Source of the DNA: Vicugna pacos
Lineage: Eukaryota; Chordata; Mammalia; Artiodactyla; Camelidae
Length of the DNA: 64,000 nt
Assembly (NCBI RefSeq): GCF_048564905.1
Contig: NC_133020.1
Location: 20,121,501 to 20,185,500 of the forward strand
Direction: 5' to 3'
Numbering within the stretch: the stretch's first letter is position 1; each line of letters begins with the position of its first letter. This document shows, in pieces, positions 24,601 through 35,554 of this stretch. The notes below the pieces were generated by a model. It was not told the origin of the DNA, made no database searches, and saw nothing but the letters and a program-made list of their open reading frames with translations. Made by a program: the position numbers and the translations under genes.

Positions 24601-25589
24601 AAGTGGACGTCACTCTTACCAAGCAGAGCAGGGATGTCCAAGGACCGGGGTGAATGAACATCCCCAAGGTCCCGAGGAGCCTGGCTGCTCAGCGTCACTC
24701 AGTAGGCCAGGGAGGGACGAGGAGGACGGGACTTAGGGCGGAGCAGGGGTGCCACCTCCCCTACAGCCTGCGGCCCTGGGCCCTGAGCAGAGACCCTGCA
24801 GGACAGAGGCACCGGACACTGCTGACCAGAGAGAGGACCACGTCAACACGAAGGCTGGGAGGTGCCAGTTTGAATGTGCACCCTGTGCCTGACACCGGGC
24901 TGAGCACTTGACTAAGCCCTGCTCCTCCCAACACCCCCCGACCCAGGAAGCAAGGACACCCCATTCCGTCCTCGGGTCACGTGCTGTGCGCCAGGGCTCC
25001 GCGTGTGAGGCTCGGCCCCTTCCCCACGTCGTCCAGCACAACAGCTCCGCCCTATTTGCCAGCAGCTCCCTGGGGACAGGAGATGGGGGGGGTCTGATTC
25101 TGCAGCCAGGAGAGCAGCACGTGAGCCCCACCTTCAGCTCTGCCCACACCCCTGGCCTTACTCATCTCTGGGAAAGGCCTGCCCCAGGAAGAATGAAGAC
25201 ACCAGCGTCTGGGGAGCACCACGGCCCCCGGGATGCAGGAGGGGGACAGGCTGGACTGAATCTGGACAAGAAGCAGGAGGCGGCACTCACCCCACCCTTG
25301 GTCATTTTTGTGGAATTGTTCTGTCTCAGAGCCACCTGCCTGGACAGGGATAGAAGTTCCAAGGGCCCACAGCCCTCGACCCAAGGCTGAGGTCACATCA
25401 CAGAGGACCCACCCTGACCCAGAAACTCACCCACTGATTCTCTCTTGCGCCAGCCACCCACCCACCCAGCGCTTACTCCTGCAGGCCCGCGCCGGCCCCA
25501 CCTCCCATTCCGGAATGAAGGGTCATCCAGTTTGGAAACAAGGCCACGTGAGAGGTGGAAACCCCAGTTGGGCAGGAGCATTTGTTGCT

Positions 25590-26385
25590 CTGGAAACAAC
25601 AAAACAATCATGAGGGAAAACAGGCAAAAGACTGGACAGACATCTCACCAAGGAAGCTGCGTGAAGGGCAAACCAGCACGCAAAGATCTGCTCAGTGTCT
25701 CAGCCGCCGAGGAAATGCAAGCTCAGCCTGCGCCCGGGCCGGAGCGGCCCAGCAGAGCCAGAGCCCTGGCGGCACCAGGCGTGCCTGGTGACCGGGCGGC
25801 CGCGCTGCCGGGAGGGAGGGAGGGAGGGAGGGATGCAAAACTGTGCACCCTGGAGAGCAGTTCGGCAGTTTGGTTAAAACATTAAACACACGCGCTGTGC
25901 GAACCCGCGGTCCCACTCCTAGGTGTTCACGCCAGAGAAACGAAGGCCTGTGCTCACGCAGAAACCTGCACAGCAGTGTTAACAAAACCATCAAAGGCTG
26001 GAAACCGCCCAAAAGTCCTTCACCCAGCGAAGGGACGGGCGTGCTGCGGGACAAGGGCGAGCAGGGTCGTTACCGCTCAGCAGCGAAAAAGAACAAAGCA
26101 CTGAGCCAGACGGCAGCACCTGGCGGGCGGGCCTGCCGATGAAGGCGCAGACCCCAGGGCTACCCGCTGGCGCTCCACCCAACGTTCTTGAAAAGGCAGG
26201 ACCGCGGGAGTGAGGACAGATCTGGGGAGTCAGGGGTGGGCGTGGGGGGCAGGGACTGTCCGGGGGGTGGACTGCTGTGTCCTGATTGCGGTGGTGAACA
26301 CCTGACTGCGCGTCAGTCAAAGCCCACAGCACCTTACACCACAAGGAGTAAACTTCGCTGCATGTAAGTTAAAAAACCAGTTTTT
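25590..26385 (+). mobile_element. L1 3' end fragment, GC-enriched
   Basis: ORF2-end/3' UTR of an old L1 ('actggacagacatctcacca', 'ggagagcagttcggcagttt', 'gaaggcctgtgctcacgcag'). It is unusually GC-rich for an L1, with a short GGGA repeat inside. Confidence 0.8.
25810..25832. repeat. (GGGA)n microsatellite
   Basis: About five tandem GGGA/GGAG units inside the GC-enriched L1 copy. Confidence 0.9.
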
Positions 26386-26561
26386 TAAAAAGTCCTCTTT
26401 ATTCGGCTCAGAGGGCCCAGCTCAAACCCACCTGTTCACAAAGCCCAGTTACCGCCCTTCCTCTCGTCATTTCACAACCACAGCCCTGAGATCACTCTGT
26501 CTTCTTACAGATATTTCTCCTGCCCTTTTCTTCCTCCCTCTCTTCCTCTCCAACCTTCTCT

Positions 26562-26626
26562 TACACACACACACACGCACATGCACACAAGGACGCACAC
26601 GCACGCACACGCACACCCACACACGC
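26562..26626. repeat. Impure (CA)n microsatellite
   Basis: CA repeats interrupted by CG and TG variants on the plus strand, in a TEAD4 intron. Confidence 0.9.
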
Positions 26627-27449
26627 AGCTGCCAAAAACCTACCCATCCTTCAAAGCGAGCGCAAGTGCCTCCTCCTCCTGGAAGCCTCCCTGACTGCTC
26701 CCAGCCCATCAGGACAAATCCTCTTTACCAGGCACCCCCTCAGCACTTGCTTGCATCTCCAGTTTGCCCTTCAGGCACCTCGCAGACTCTTAGTGTTTGC
26801 TACTCAGTCTGTCCCCCTCACTGGGTCGCAAGCAGGTCCTGGCTTGCACATTCCCCCCACTGCACCTGGTACGGTGCCAGGCCGACAGTGGGTGCTCCGT
26901 GACCACTGTGGGCTGGCTGAGGGCAGGCGCAAGCGGAGGGGGCTGATGCCAAGAGAGGAGAGCTGGCGCTGCTGGGGCTGGCGGAGCTCCGAGGAGGGTA
27001 TCGGAAGTCACTGATACGGCTTTACTTCTTCTCTCGAATAAGCAGCCCGACTGCTGCTGAAGCCTCCATGTGCTGGACGTGACCCCGCCTCCCATTCCAA
27101 CACTAGGTCACGGGATGCACGATGCAGCATCTCCAAGGATGCTCTTTTCCTCTACGCCACGCAGCACAGCTCCAAGCTGCGAGCAGACAGACGCTCAGGG
27201 CACACCTGCTGAGGGACTGGAACCTGTCCTGTCGTCGGGGTGCCGTCATTGCTCTCCCAGGAGGCGGCCCTCTTTGCAGAACAGCACATCAACCCATTGG
27301 ATCTGAAGTCCATTTCAGTCTGTACAACTCGGGGTACAGGCACAGCCCTCCAGTGACACCCCAGGGCCCCTCTACAGTTGGCTTTCATCACCAGCCTCTC
27401 CCTCTTACAAACTCTAGCTTGCCAGGGGTTAAGGACCAATTATAGGTCA

Positions 27450-27705
27450 CGTATTTGATAAACACTTTCACAGTGTCTAATATTTGCCAGGCAAAAAACC
27501 GAAGTACTTTACAAATACTACCTCATTTAATCTTTACATCCACCATATGAGGCTGGCTCTGTTATTATTCCTGTCCCCACCTGCAGAGGGGAAAATAAGA
27601 CGTACTGCAGTTTGGAAACTTGCCCAGGGCCACGTAGCTGATAAGCAGCAGGCTGACTGTGAAGCCACACTGTCCGAACTCTGGCCGCGGCCACATGGCT
27701 GCTGG
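27450..27705 (-). mobile_element. MIR SINE, nearly full length
   Basis: 'ctaatatttgccaggcaaaa', 'acctcatttaatctttacat', 'ggctctgttattattcctgt' and 'cttgcccagggccacgtagc' cover most of the reversed MIR consensus in order. Confidence 0.85.
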
Positions 27706-27824
27706 GGACTTGCAAAGTGGCTGGTGCAACTGACAGGTTCTGCTGGGTGACAGACGCAGGCTGGATTTCCAGCCCTTTGTATGAGAAGCAACATAAACCA
27801 CCTCATTAATGCCGCTTTACTATT

Positions 27825-27925
27825 GGTTGCATGTTAAGCAATACTACTTTAGACACAACAGTTTAATAAAATATATTATTAAAATTCCTTGGACCAGTTT
27901 CTTCTCACTTCTTAAATGTGGCTCC
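27825..27925 (+). mobile_element. DNA-transposon-like remnant
   Basis: 'taataaaatatattattaaa' and 'cttcttaaatgtggctcc' resemble the right part of an old mammalian hAT-like MER element whose left part resembles the 39.5-kb remnant. Family not pinned. Confidence 0.35.
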
Positions 27926-28689
27926 AGGTAACGTACATACACACTTCCATCAGACAGCACGCCTCTGCAGCCTGTGCTCAAAGCTACTGCTCCGCACCAG
28001 GGTCATCGTCCCCGCCCCAGCCTCAGGGTGCAGCCTGACCCTGGCATCTGTTTACTCAGCTCGCAGTGGGGTGCTGGGGGTGCCAGGCAACATCACCCAC
28101 ATCTCCCCATGCTGCCTCCTCTAACCGCTGGGACACAGCCCCCTGCCTCGGCATCACTCAGCCTCACTCCCGGCAATGAAGCAGCTTTGGTTCACCTCCC
28201 TCCACCTGGACGGATTCTCCAGAATGTCAAAGCTGGGAAAACAGCTCTCTCCTCCCCCAGTGCGATGCCCACCTGCTGAGTGTGGAGAAGCTGAGGCCAG
28301 GACCGCAGGGAGGAGGCAGAGGCCCCAGAGGTCATCTGATCCAACCTCCCATCCAGCACAGAGACCTCCTGCAAAGCTTCCCTGACAAGTTCCGCATAGA
28401 AACTCCATGTGGTTCCATGTAGTCCTACCTCCTGAAATGGACTTCAGATCCGGAGGGCTAATCTGCTGTTGCTGCAAAGAGGGCCGCCTCCTGGAGAGGA
28501 TGACCACACACACCTCCACCTCTGCTACCGACACTCACCACCCAGAACCCACTAGGTCTGGGTTGTCCACCCTTCAAACCCAGAGGAGGCTGCCAGGGTG
28601 GCCAGAGCACACAGGGGACTCAGGCCTTCCTGATGCAGCCCCCACACCACCCGCCCACACCAGGGAGAGCCAGGCAGACCCGGGTGCAA

Positions 28690-28868
28690 ACTCCAACCCT
28701 GCGTTAATGTCTGTGTAACTGTTTCCTCCTCCGCGAAGTAGAGGTTAAAAAAAAAAGGCACACGAATAAACCCTGTCTCCGGGCTGCTGTGAAGATTCAA
28801 CGAGACGTTGGGAGAAATGTTTAGAATGACACCTGGCAATTAGTAGACACTTAATAAATGCTCATTTC
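28690..28868 (+). mobile_element. MIR SINE fragment
   Basis: 'gaagattcaacgagacgttg', 'gaatgacacctggcaattag' and 'tagacacttaataaatgctc' match the 3' half of MIR. Confidence 0.75.
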
Positions 28869-29059
28869 CCCTTCCCTGACTTCATCAACTAAAAACCCCA
28901 AGTTTTCTTTTCCACAAGAATTGACAGTAAGTCCCTATTCTGTATAATTGATGTTCTGAACTTAACTGCAGGATTTTCCATTTAAATTTTTTGGATTTCA
29001 TCCTGAGACATGAAAACATGTTTAATACTGCTAGATGTCAAGTCACTGCTAATGGCTAA

Positions 29060-29235
29060 AAACAGAAAACGATTTTTTTTTAATCCAGTAGAGCACAGTT
29101 AAATAGGGTATATTCACATAATGCAATACTCTTCGGATCCTTAAAATGACAGTTCACAGTAACTTTTATCTAGTATTGAGCAGCTAAGAAACCAGAATAG
29201 AGTATAACTGCAATTATGTTTAAAATAGAGAGGTT
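29060..29235 (+). mobile_element. Possible L1-type 3' remnant
   Basis: 'tatattcacataatgcaata' and 'gagtataactgcaattatg' resemble a decayed L1 end. Weak call. Confidence 0.4.
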
Positions 29236-31671
29236 TGCAGGAACACAAACTTGGAGGGACACACATCAAAATAGTGACTGCACTCATCCCGGAGCCGTGG
29301 CACTCCGTTACACGCTATCTTCGCCTTTAGGTATTTCTTTATATTCCCGGTTTTCTCTAATGAGCATGGGTTAATTTTAACAAGAAAAAGATTTTTGTTT
29401 CATGTTCCTGCCTACTCTCAGCACTCTGGTCAGTGGAGATGATTCTGAATCCTGGTTCTGTCCCCCAGTACGTCTGTTATCCTCAACACCCACAGAACGG
29501 ACAGCGCTCAGTGACTTGTCACCCAAGACCTCGCCGCAGGATGACGCGAGCTCGGTCCCAGTACTCAGGGCGGTCTTTCAACCAGCTACGGTCCGCCTGC
29601 CTGTCCCGCTGTTATCAGCTGGAACGCATGGGATTTTCTTGAACCCGAGGAAACCCTTCACCCAAATGAGGTTACTTTCCCACGACTTGGTGGAGTGAAT
29701 CCATGTGGGCCACTAGTTACCTCAACCTCATTTCTGAAGTCCCCGCAGATTGTTGGATCAAACACCTGACCTGGGATCAGCAAGGGATCCGTGAGAAACT
29801 CGCCAGCGTGCCGATTCCGGGACCCCTGTCTTGTCCCCTTGAAGAGATGCGCCAGGTCAGGATGTTACTCTGCCATGCTCATGCCCTCCCACTTGTGGGG
29901 GCTCCTCCCGGACCCTCGAGTGGTTCTGGGGTCACCCCGGAAGCTTCTCTCAAGTCCCCAAAACCTGATCAGTGAGAATCTCGCCACCTGAACTCGGTGT
30001 GGCCTGACTCGCTTCTTCCCAAGGCGGTCCCAGCCCTCTGACAGGTCTGCCCTCCTCACAAAGATGCAGGCAGGATCAGAGTGCTCGCACCTTCCGGGAC
30101 GTTCCACCACCTGCTTCAAGCAGGAATCTCCCCCTGCCTGTCCTGGCTGTCCTCCTGCTCCGACTGCAGCTTAAAAAAAAAAATCCCTTTTTGTTGTCCG
30201 TCCAGCTGACCCAGGCCTGTTCCTTCCCCACCCAGAGCTCTGCCCACCACACGGTCAACTATGACTCAAGGCTCAATGCCAAGATGGAGATCAGCCAGGA
30301 AGAAACAAAACTGGCCTTTTATCCCAGCCAGGACGATTCGCGCCGACAACTCAGGGCCTTGAAGGGAAGGGAGGACGTGGTTCTGGCGGGGCTGAGATGG
30401 CGTGAGCCAGGCTGGCAGATACCGAGACAGCTCTGCTGCTAAGACACAAAGCAGAAGGTTCGGAAGAAGGATGAACTTCAGCAGCTCCGGTTTTTCTGGG
30501 TCAAGAGCCCCCTTCAAGGGGGCGCCGCCCAGTGTGTCACCAGCCCCACCCCAGTGCCCTCTGCCCACCCCCAACACCCTGCTTTCCCTTCAGGCCGGAT
30601 ATGCAACCCCATCCCCCACGAGGGTCACCCAGCCTCAGCGCAGCTCCCATTTCCTGCCCCTGGTGACTCCTCTGAAGTCTATTGTTCCCGTGAAGTTTGG
30701 GTCAAAGGAAGCCCGCGTCCCCACCCATGGGGGCCCGCCCACCGTCAGCACCACAGGGAGCGGGGCCCTCCTCTTGCCGGTCCAGGAGCTGGCCTGGATT
30801 AAAGGCAGAAGGATGTGGGCACAGACCTTAGGGACTGGAGTTCTAGTGGAAATGTGCCCAAAGGGCCAGTCCCGAGAGCTGAAGGCTCGAGGACCACATC
30901 ACACAGGAGGTGGTCACAGTGTTTCTGAGTATCTAAACGAAAACCCAAAAGCACGGGAAGAAGAGGACAAGGCGAAGCTGGAATCAGAGCCCAGGCGCTG
31001 TGTGCCCAGCGACACGGCCCTGCCCCCACCGCCACCTGGGCCCCTGCGCTGGTTAAACCCCGGGGCAGGGGGGGCTGGGGAGCAGCTGTTCAGCTCCAAT
31101 TTCAGAGCCTTAAAGGGAGCTGTCGCCCCAACCCCTGCCAGCAAAGGGTCATGGGGGGCAAAGGAAGACAGGCAACCCAGGACCAACCTCGGCTGCAGGA
31201 AGGCACGGGGCAGAGCCGGCCCGTGTCCCCAGCTTCCACTGGGAGGGAGAATGGAGCCTCAGACAGGGACTACTCCATGGCAGTCACCAGGGCAAGACCA
31301 GGATGGGAGCCCCAGGAGGTCATGACAGCACATCCCAGGAGATCTAGAGAGACAGGGACACCCTTCTCCACTGGACCAGGTAGCCTGCAAGCCCATGAGA
31401 AGAAAGGAGGGTGCATTTTAAGGACCTCTTGAAGGCCCCACCCCTTCCAGAGGTGGCATTCTCAGATTCCAAAGTCCTGCGCTTTCTGCTGGACAGAGGG
31501 GAGCATCTCTAACCCCCAGCAACCTTATCTGAGCCGCGAGATGGGAGACATCGCCCAGGTCAGACTATTCCAGCCTCCACACCTGTGGACACAGGTAGCC
31601 AAGGTCTGAGCACCGGGACCCACAGAGCAGGAAACAGAGCAGGACATCCGATGCAAATGCGGAAAGGGGAC

Positions 31672-31785
31672 CCCAGTCCCAGCTCTGCCACTCACCAGTC
31701 ATCCGATCTTAAGCAAGATACTGTTCCACCATGGGCCTCAGTTTCCCCATCTTTAAAATAGGGAGTTAGATGCTGACATTAGAGT
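31672..31785 (+). mobile_element. MIR SINE fragment
   Basis: 'agctctgccactcaccagtc' and 'gggcctcagtttccccatct' followed by 'ttaaaatagggag' match the MIR core. Confidence 0.8.
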
Positions 31786-32129
31786 TCGTTAATGTTCAGC
31801 AAGTTCACCCTGGGGTCAAGGCAAAACCGGAGTTAGACCATAGGAGGTGGAGACCCTCTGCTCTCCAGTGACAAAGCCAGGCCCCTACCTCCACCTGGGC
31901 CACTAGCTTCCCTGGCTCCCAAGTCCAAGGCAGGGAACCGGTAGGGCCCAGGGTACAGTAAATGCTTGATCCATTTTGCTAAATAAACATGAATGAATTG
32001 GGCAGAGTCTATCAAGGGGTGTTCCGAGACATTCCCAGGAAGAGACGTTCGGTGCTGAAAGAGGCTCGGAAACCTTGTCTGTCCTGCCCCTGGGAGGCGC
32101 TCTGCACACGCTGGATTTTCACCACAGCC

Positions 32130-32285
32130 TTTCTGGATGGATATTAGTTCACCCCCCTCCCCATATAACTTATCAGGAAACTGAGCCTGAAGCCCTAAAG
32201 GTAGTGAGTAACTGCCAGGATTTAGACCCAGGGACGTCTGACCCCAAACCTGCACCTTTCTACTCCAGCCATGCAGCCTTTAGGC
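32130..32285 (-). mobile_element. MIR SINE fragment
   Basis: 'atcaggaaactgagcctgaa' and 'actgccaggatttagaccca' match reversed MIR. Confidence 0.65.
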
Positions 32286-32889
32286 CAGACGCCCTGCAGC
32301 CCCACCCACACACCTGGTCTAAGCAGGTAAGAGGGTGAGGGGGGTCCCAGCAGAACACCTGCCTCCTCGGGGAGCACGGAGGAGCAGCAGCAAGTCCCGC
32401 CCCTGGAGAGCGTCTAGCCCCTTTCATCCACGGAGCCCTAAACACCACGCGCACAGCTCCCTGCAGGAAGGAAGACAGAGCTCAATTCCCGGTCTGCTTT
32501 TGTGTCCCCACCACCACTCACATGCTGTCACTTCTGCCAACCTCCTCGACATTGTGGCTCTTGCTCGACTCGGTTCCCTCCCCTAAAATATTTCGATGGT
32601 CAAACCTCCAATGGCGAGAAAACAGCAAAGCAGAAAGGGGAAACTGAGACGCGCAGAAGGGTCTTCCCACAGTCAGCCAGACAATCAGAGGCAGCCTTTC
32701 CTCCCAGGTGGCACTAAAGCATCCTTGCAACGAGCAGGAAAGCCCCTCGTGGTCCAGCAAGTCATTAAGAATGAGGACTCTCCCATTTGACTGCCTGGGT
32801 GGCTCCAAGGAGATCTGGACCAGTGGGAAGTATGGGCCAGGTGGCTATACACTGATTCCTCCTTGTCCTCGGGGCCCACTTTAAAAGCA

Positions 32890-33182
32890 CTGTCTAGACA
32901 AATACTGTATGATATCACTTATCTGTGGAGTCTAAAAAATTGAACAAACTTGTGAAGATTCAAGAAAAGTAGACTCTCAGATATAGAGAACAAATCCGTG
33001 GTTACCAGTTGGGGGTGTATTATAGGGGTGGGGGAATAGTAGGCACAAGCTGTTGAGTGTGAGACAGGCCCAGGGATGCACTGCACAACACAGGGAACAG
33101 AGCCAATATTTTGTTCCAGTTGTAAGTGGAAAGTAACCTTTAAAATTGTATAAAAAACTTAAAATGTTAAAAAATAAAATCA
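32890..33182 (+). mobile_element. L1 3' end fragment
   Basis: 'ctgtatgatatcacttatct', 'ggttaccagttgggggtg' and 'aatattttgttccagttgta' followed by an A-rich AATAAA tail. Confidence 0.8.
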
Positions 33183-34630
33183 CTATCTGCAGAAGTCTCA
33201 AGACTCAACATGGTCTCCTCTTCCAGGTGGGTCCAACCCCACAGACATCCCCAGTTCTGCCAACAACCCATCCCACCACAGAAAGGCAAGGATCTCAACT
33301 TTCTTTTGCCTTCTACCCACTTGTTCCCTAAACTCTTCCAGGGAGGAACAAAACCCATCTCCCTCAGAAAGACAGCTGCCTGGAAGAGACAGGTGTGGAC
33401 AGCTTCCCTCCAGCTCTGCCCGGTCCAGGGCGAGTGGAGCCGGAGGCCACAGGCTCCCACAGCCACAGCCTAACCACTCCTGCGCCCACACCACCAGTGA
33501 CACCGTCTTGCCCACAGAGGCAGGGAGAAAGGCCGGTCCCGCCTGGAAGGCACATCTTCATGGGGGAAGACACGCTCAGAGCCGTGGCATCTCACAAGTA
33601 CTCAGAGACGCTCAGCTTTCAAACAGCACTTTTCTCAAGTGGAAATACACTCCAGTTCAACACAAACAAATACGCCTACTGGGAGCCAGGTGAGTCACGC
33701 GCGAGCAGGTGTCACCCACGCTTACACCCAGCGCTAAGGAGGCAGGACAGTGCACTCATCACAGCCCCGCTGGGCCTGCCGGGAGGGAACCCCCTTGACA
33801 CAAGTGCTCCGAGGCGCGAGTCCTGGGTTCACCTGCTGGGGACATCCTGGCTTTGGGGTTTGGGAGTCCCGCTCCCTGGACCCACTAGTCCCCAGCATGG
33901 AACACACCAGGCTTCTCGAGACCTTCTACAGACGTCCCCTCCACTCTCGAGAAGCCTCAGCACTTAGAACCGCGGATACACCCACCTCCGGGCTCCCTCT
34001 TCCAAGCCAGAGAAGCGCCCCGCAGGAGAGGCGCGGGTGCTGGGTCACTTCTACCGCCGGCGTTCTCGGTCCGACCTCTGGTCCTTTCAGCTCCGCGTCC
34101 CGCTTCCCCGCCAGGCCCTCCAGTCCCACCCCGGCCCCGCGGTCCGCACGCCTCCACGTGCCCGGCTGTCTTCCCAATCCGGTCCCGGGAGACAGTGCCT
34201 CCCGCCCGCCGCCTTACCGGTCCCAGGGTGCGGGAGGTGGGCGAATGCGCTACGCCAGTCCCGCGGAGTCCGCCCCGGCGCCACTCTTCCAGCGCGGCTC
34301 TGCCTGAGGCACCGGGAGGCCGACGATGGCGCTGCAGGGACGACAGGGGGTCAGCGAGCGGAGACCCGGGCTCCGGCCCCGGGGCCGACCAGCCGGGCGG
34401 GGAGGGAGGCGGGTCGCGGGACGGAGCCGACCTCGCGCCGGCCCGAACCCAGCTCGCCGCGCCCGCTGCGCGGTCCTCGTGCGCTGTGCCCGGCGCGCGG
34501 TCCTCGGTGCGCGGCGCCCGGTGTCCGGTGCGCGGTGCGCGGAGCGGGGCGGAGCGGGGCGCGCGGAGGGAGGAGTTTTCCCAGAAGGGGACTGACGGGA
34601 AAGCACTGGCGATCCCTATTCCTGGAGGGG

Positions 34631-34637
34631 TGAGTCA
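34631..34637 (+). promoter_or_regulatory. AP-1 (TRE) site
   Basis: TGAGTCA is a perfect AP-1 recognition sequence. It lies in the TEAD4 CpG island, about 280 bp from the tandem TEAD motifs. The same bases also look like a plus-strand splice donor (GTGAGTC), but no plus-strand gene is evident. Confidence 0.4.
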
Positions 34638-34736
34638 ACCGGAGAGGAAGGGAGCTGAGGGGAACGGAGCGCGCGCCGGCGGGCAGCAGGGAGGGAAACG
34701 GCGAGAGCGGCCGGGGAGCGCCGCGAGGGGACCGCC

Positions 34737-34751
34737 GGGGGGGGGGGGGGG
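34737..34751. repeat. Poly-G tract (15 G)
   Basis: An uninterrupted run of 15 G on the plus strand in the CpG island, just downstream of the favoured TEAD4 exon-1 donor, in the intron's start. Prone to length error in sequencing. Confidence 0.9.
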
Positions 34752-34834
34752 CGTGCCCTGGGCGCAGGTCCGAGGCGAGAAGGGGAGAGGCGCAAAGCAA
34801 AGAGCGCCCGGGGCGCGGCCGCGGGGCCCCTCAC

Positions 34835-35100
34835 CTGGGGGACGCGGCCGCGCGGCGGGAGCCGGAGCTGCGGGCTCTCCCCGCCCCCTGCCTGGGGTTT
34901 GAAAGGAGGAAGCCTGGAATGTGCGGAATGAGGGATGGTATGAGATGCGCGCGGCCGAGGGCGGGAGCTGGAGGGAGTGGCGGCCCGGCCCCGGCCCCGG
35001 CCCCTCGGGGAGGAGACTGGGACGCCAGGAGGGGCTGCTGGCGCGGGGCGGGCGGGGCCGACGGCGCGGGCAGCGTGGACCTCTGGACCCCGGCGTCCAG
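34835..35100 (-). other. TEAD4: Candidate untranslated first exon of TEAD4
   Basis: A near-consensus donor (CAG then GTGAGG) on the minus strand ends a possible exon at 34835 within the CpG island. Splicing to the acceptor at 13203 would give a 5' leader before the TTG start. The upstream limit is a guess because the start site is not visible. Additional untranslated exons in the 21-kb intron are possible. Confidence 0.35.
34916..34930 (+). promoter_or_regulatory. Tandem M-CAT (TEAD-binding) motifs
   Basis: GGAATGTGCGGAATG contains two direct copies of the M-CAT core GGAATG spaced by 3 bp (34916-34921 and 34925-34930). TEAD proteins bind this core, and closely spaced direct repeats allow paired binding. 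The site lies in the presumed promoter of TEAD4 itself, about 80 bp upstream of the favoured exon-1 donor. Confidence 0.5.
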
Positions 35101-35542
35101 ATCCGGCTGCCGCCCCGCACACGTGCTTCCCCTTTGATCTCGGCCCCGAACTCTCTTCCTCCTCCCCGGGCCCGCGTTCCTTCCCCTGCTGGCAAGTCTC
35201 CGGCTGTCTCCCGAGGCCGGAACCCTTCCCCCTGACCCGGCGGGCCGGGCTCTGGCCTCGCGCCCTGCCACGCGCGCGCCTCTCCCTCCGCGCCAGCCCC
35301 GAGAGGCCGGAGAAGGGCGGGCGTCCCCAGCGCAGGAAGCTGCTCCCTTCCCGGCGGCCCCCACCGAGGACCGGGCTCCCGGGAACCAGGAAGCAGGAGC
35401 TCCCGGTCGGCTCGCGGACCCGCAGCCCGTGCGCCCACGTGCGCCCTCCCCGCACGGCCCTTGCCGCGGTTCCCGACCCCCGCGCGGACCCGCGGAGCTG
35501 TCACTGCAAAGAACAGCGCACGTGGGGAAGAGGTACCCGATG

Positions 35543-35554
35543 TGACGTGACGTG
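35543..35554 (+). promoter_or_regulatory. Overlapping double CRE-like site
   Basis: TGACGTGACGTG holds two overlapping copies of TGACGTG, a half-CRE/ATF motif that also contains an ACGTG E-box-like core. It is at the distal edge of the CpG island, upstream of the presumed TEAD4 start. Confidence 0.35.

Larger units (their letters stand above)
13204..34834. other. TEAD4 5' intron (about 21.6 kb)
   Basis: This large intron probably separates the untranslated first exon(s) from the first coding exon. It carries many L1 fragments, two camelid SINEs, MIRs and microsatellites listed separately. Stretches such as 17.1-19.3 kb, 22.0-23.1 kb, 26.4-27.4 kb and 29.3-31.6 kb contain nothing I can name. 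An untranslated exon could be hidden there. Confidence 0.6.
1..35100 (-). other. TEAD4: TEAD4 gene, 5' part (TEA domain transcription factor 4)
   Basis: TEAD4 is a nuclear transcription factor. It binds M-CAT elements (GGAATG) through its N-terminal TEA domain and recruits YAP/TAZ or VGLL co-factors through its C-terminal half; it acts in Hippo signalling and in trophectoderm specification. Three coding exons seen here join in frame to give the N-terminus and the whole TEA domain. The N-terminal wording ([16 protein letters not shown], then [18 protein letters not shown]) matches TEAD4 rather than TEAD1, 2 or 3. The next exon, starting after the AKLK residues, is not found in 1-1904, so the gene runs off the left edge. 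The right limit is approximate: a CpG island at about 34,050-35,560 is the presumed promoter. The introns are 371 bp, about 10.5 kb and about 21.6 kb. TULP3 lies upstream in the same orientation, as in human. Gene identity is firm; the 5' end is inferred. Confidence 0.93.

Noticed and set aside
30402-31325. Plus-strand open frame of 307 codons
   Set aside because: No recognisable domain, low-complexity composition and no splice or promoter context; judged chance.
34624-34637. Plus-strand splice-donor-like sequence suggesting an antisense transcript from the TEAD4 island
   Set aside because: A single donor match is weak, and I could not find a partner acceptor or exon; the bases are better read as an AP-1 site.
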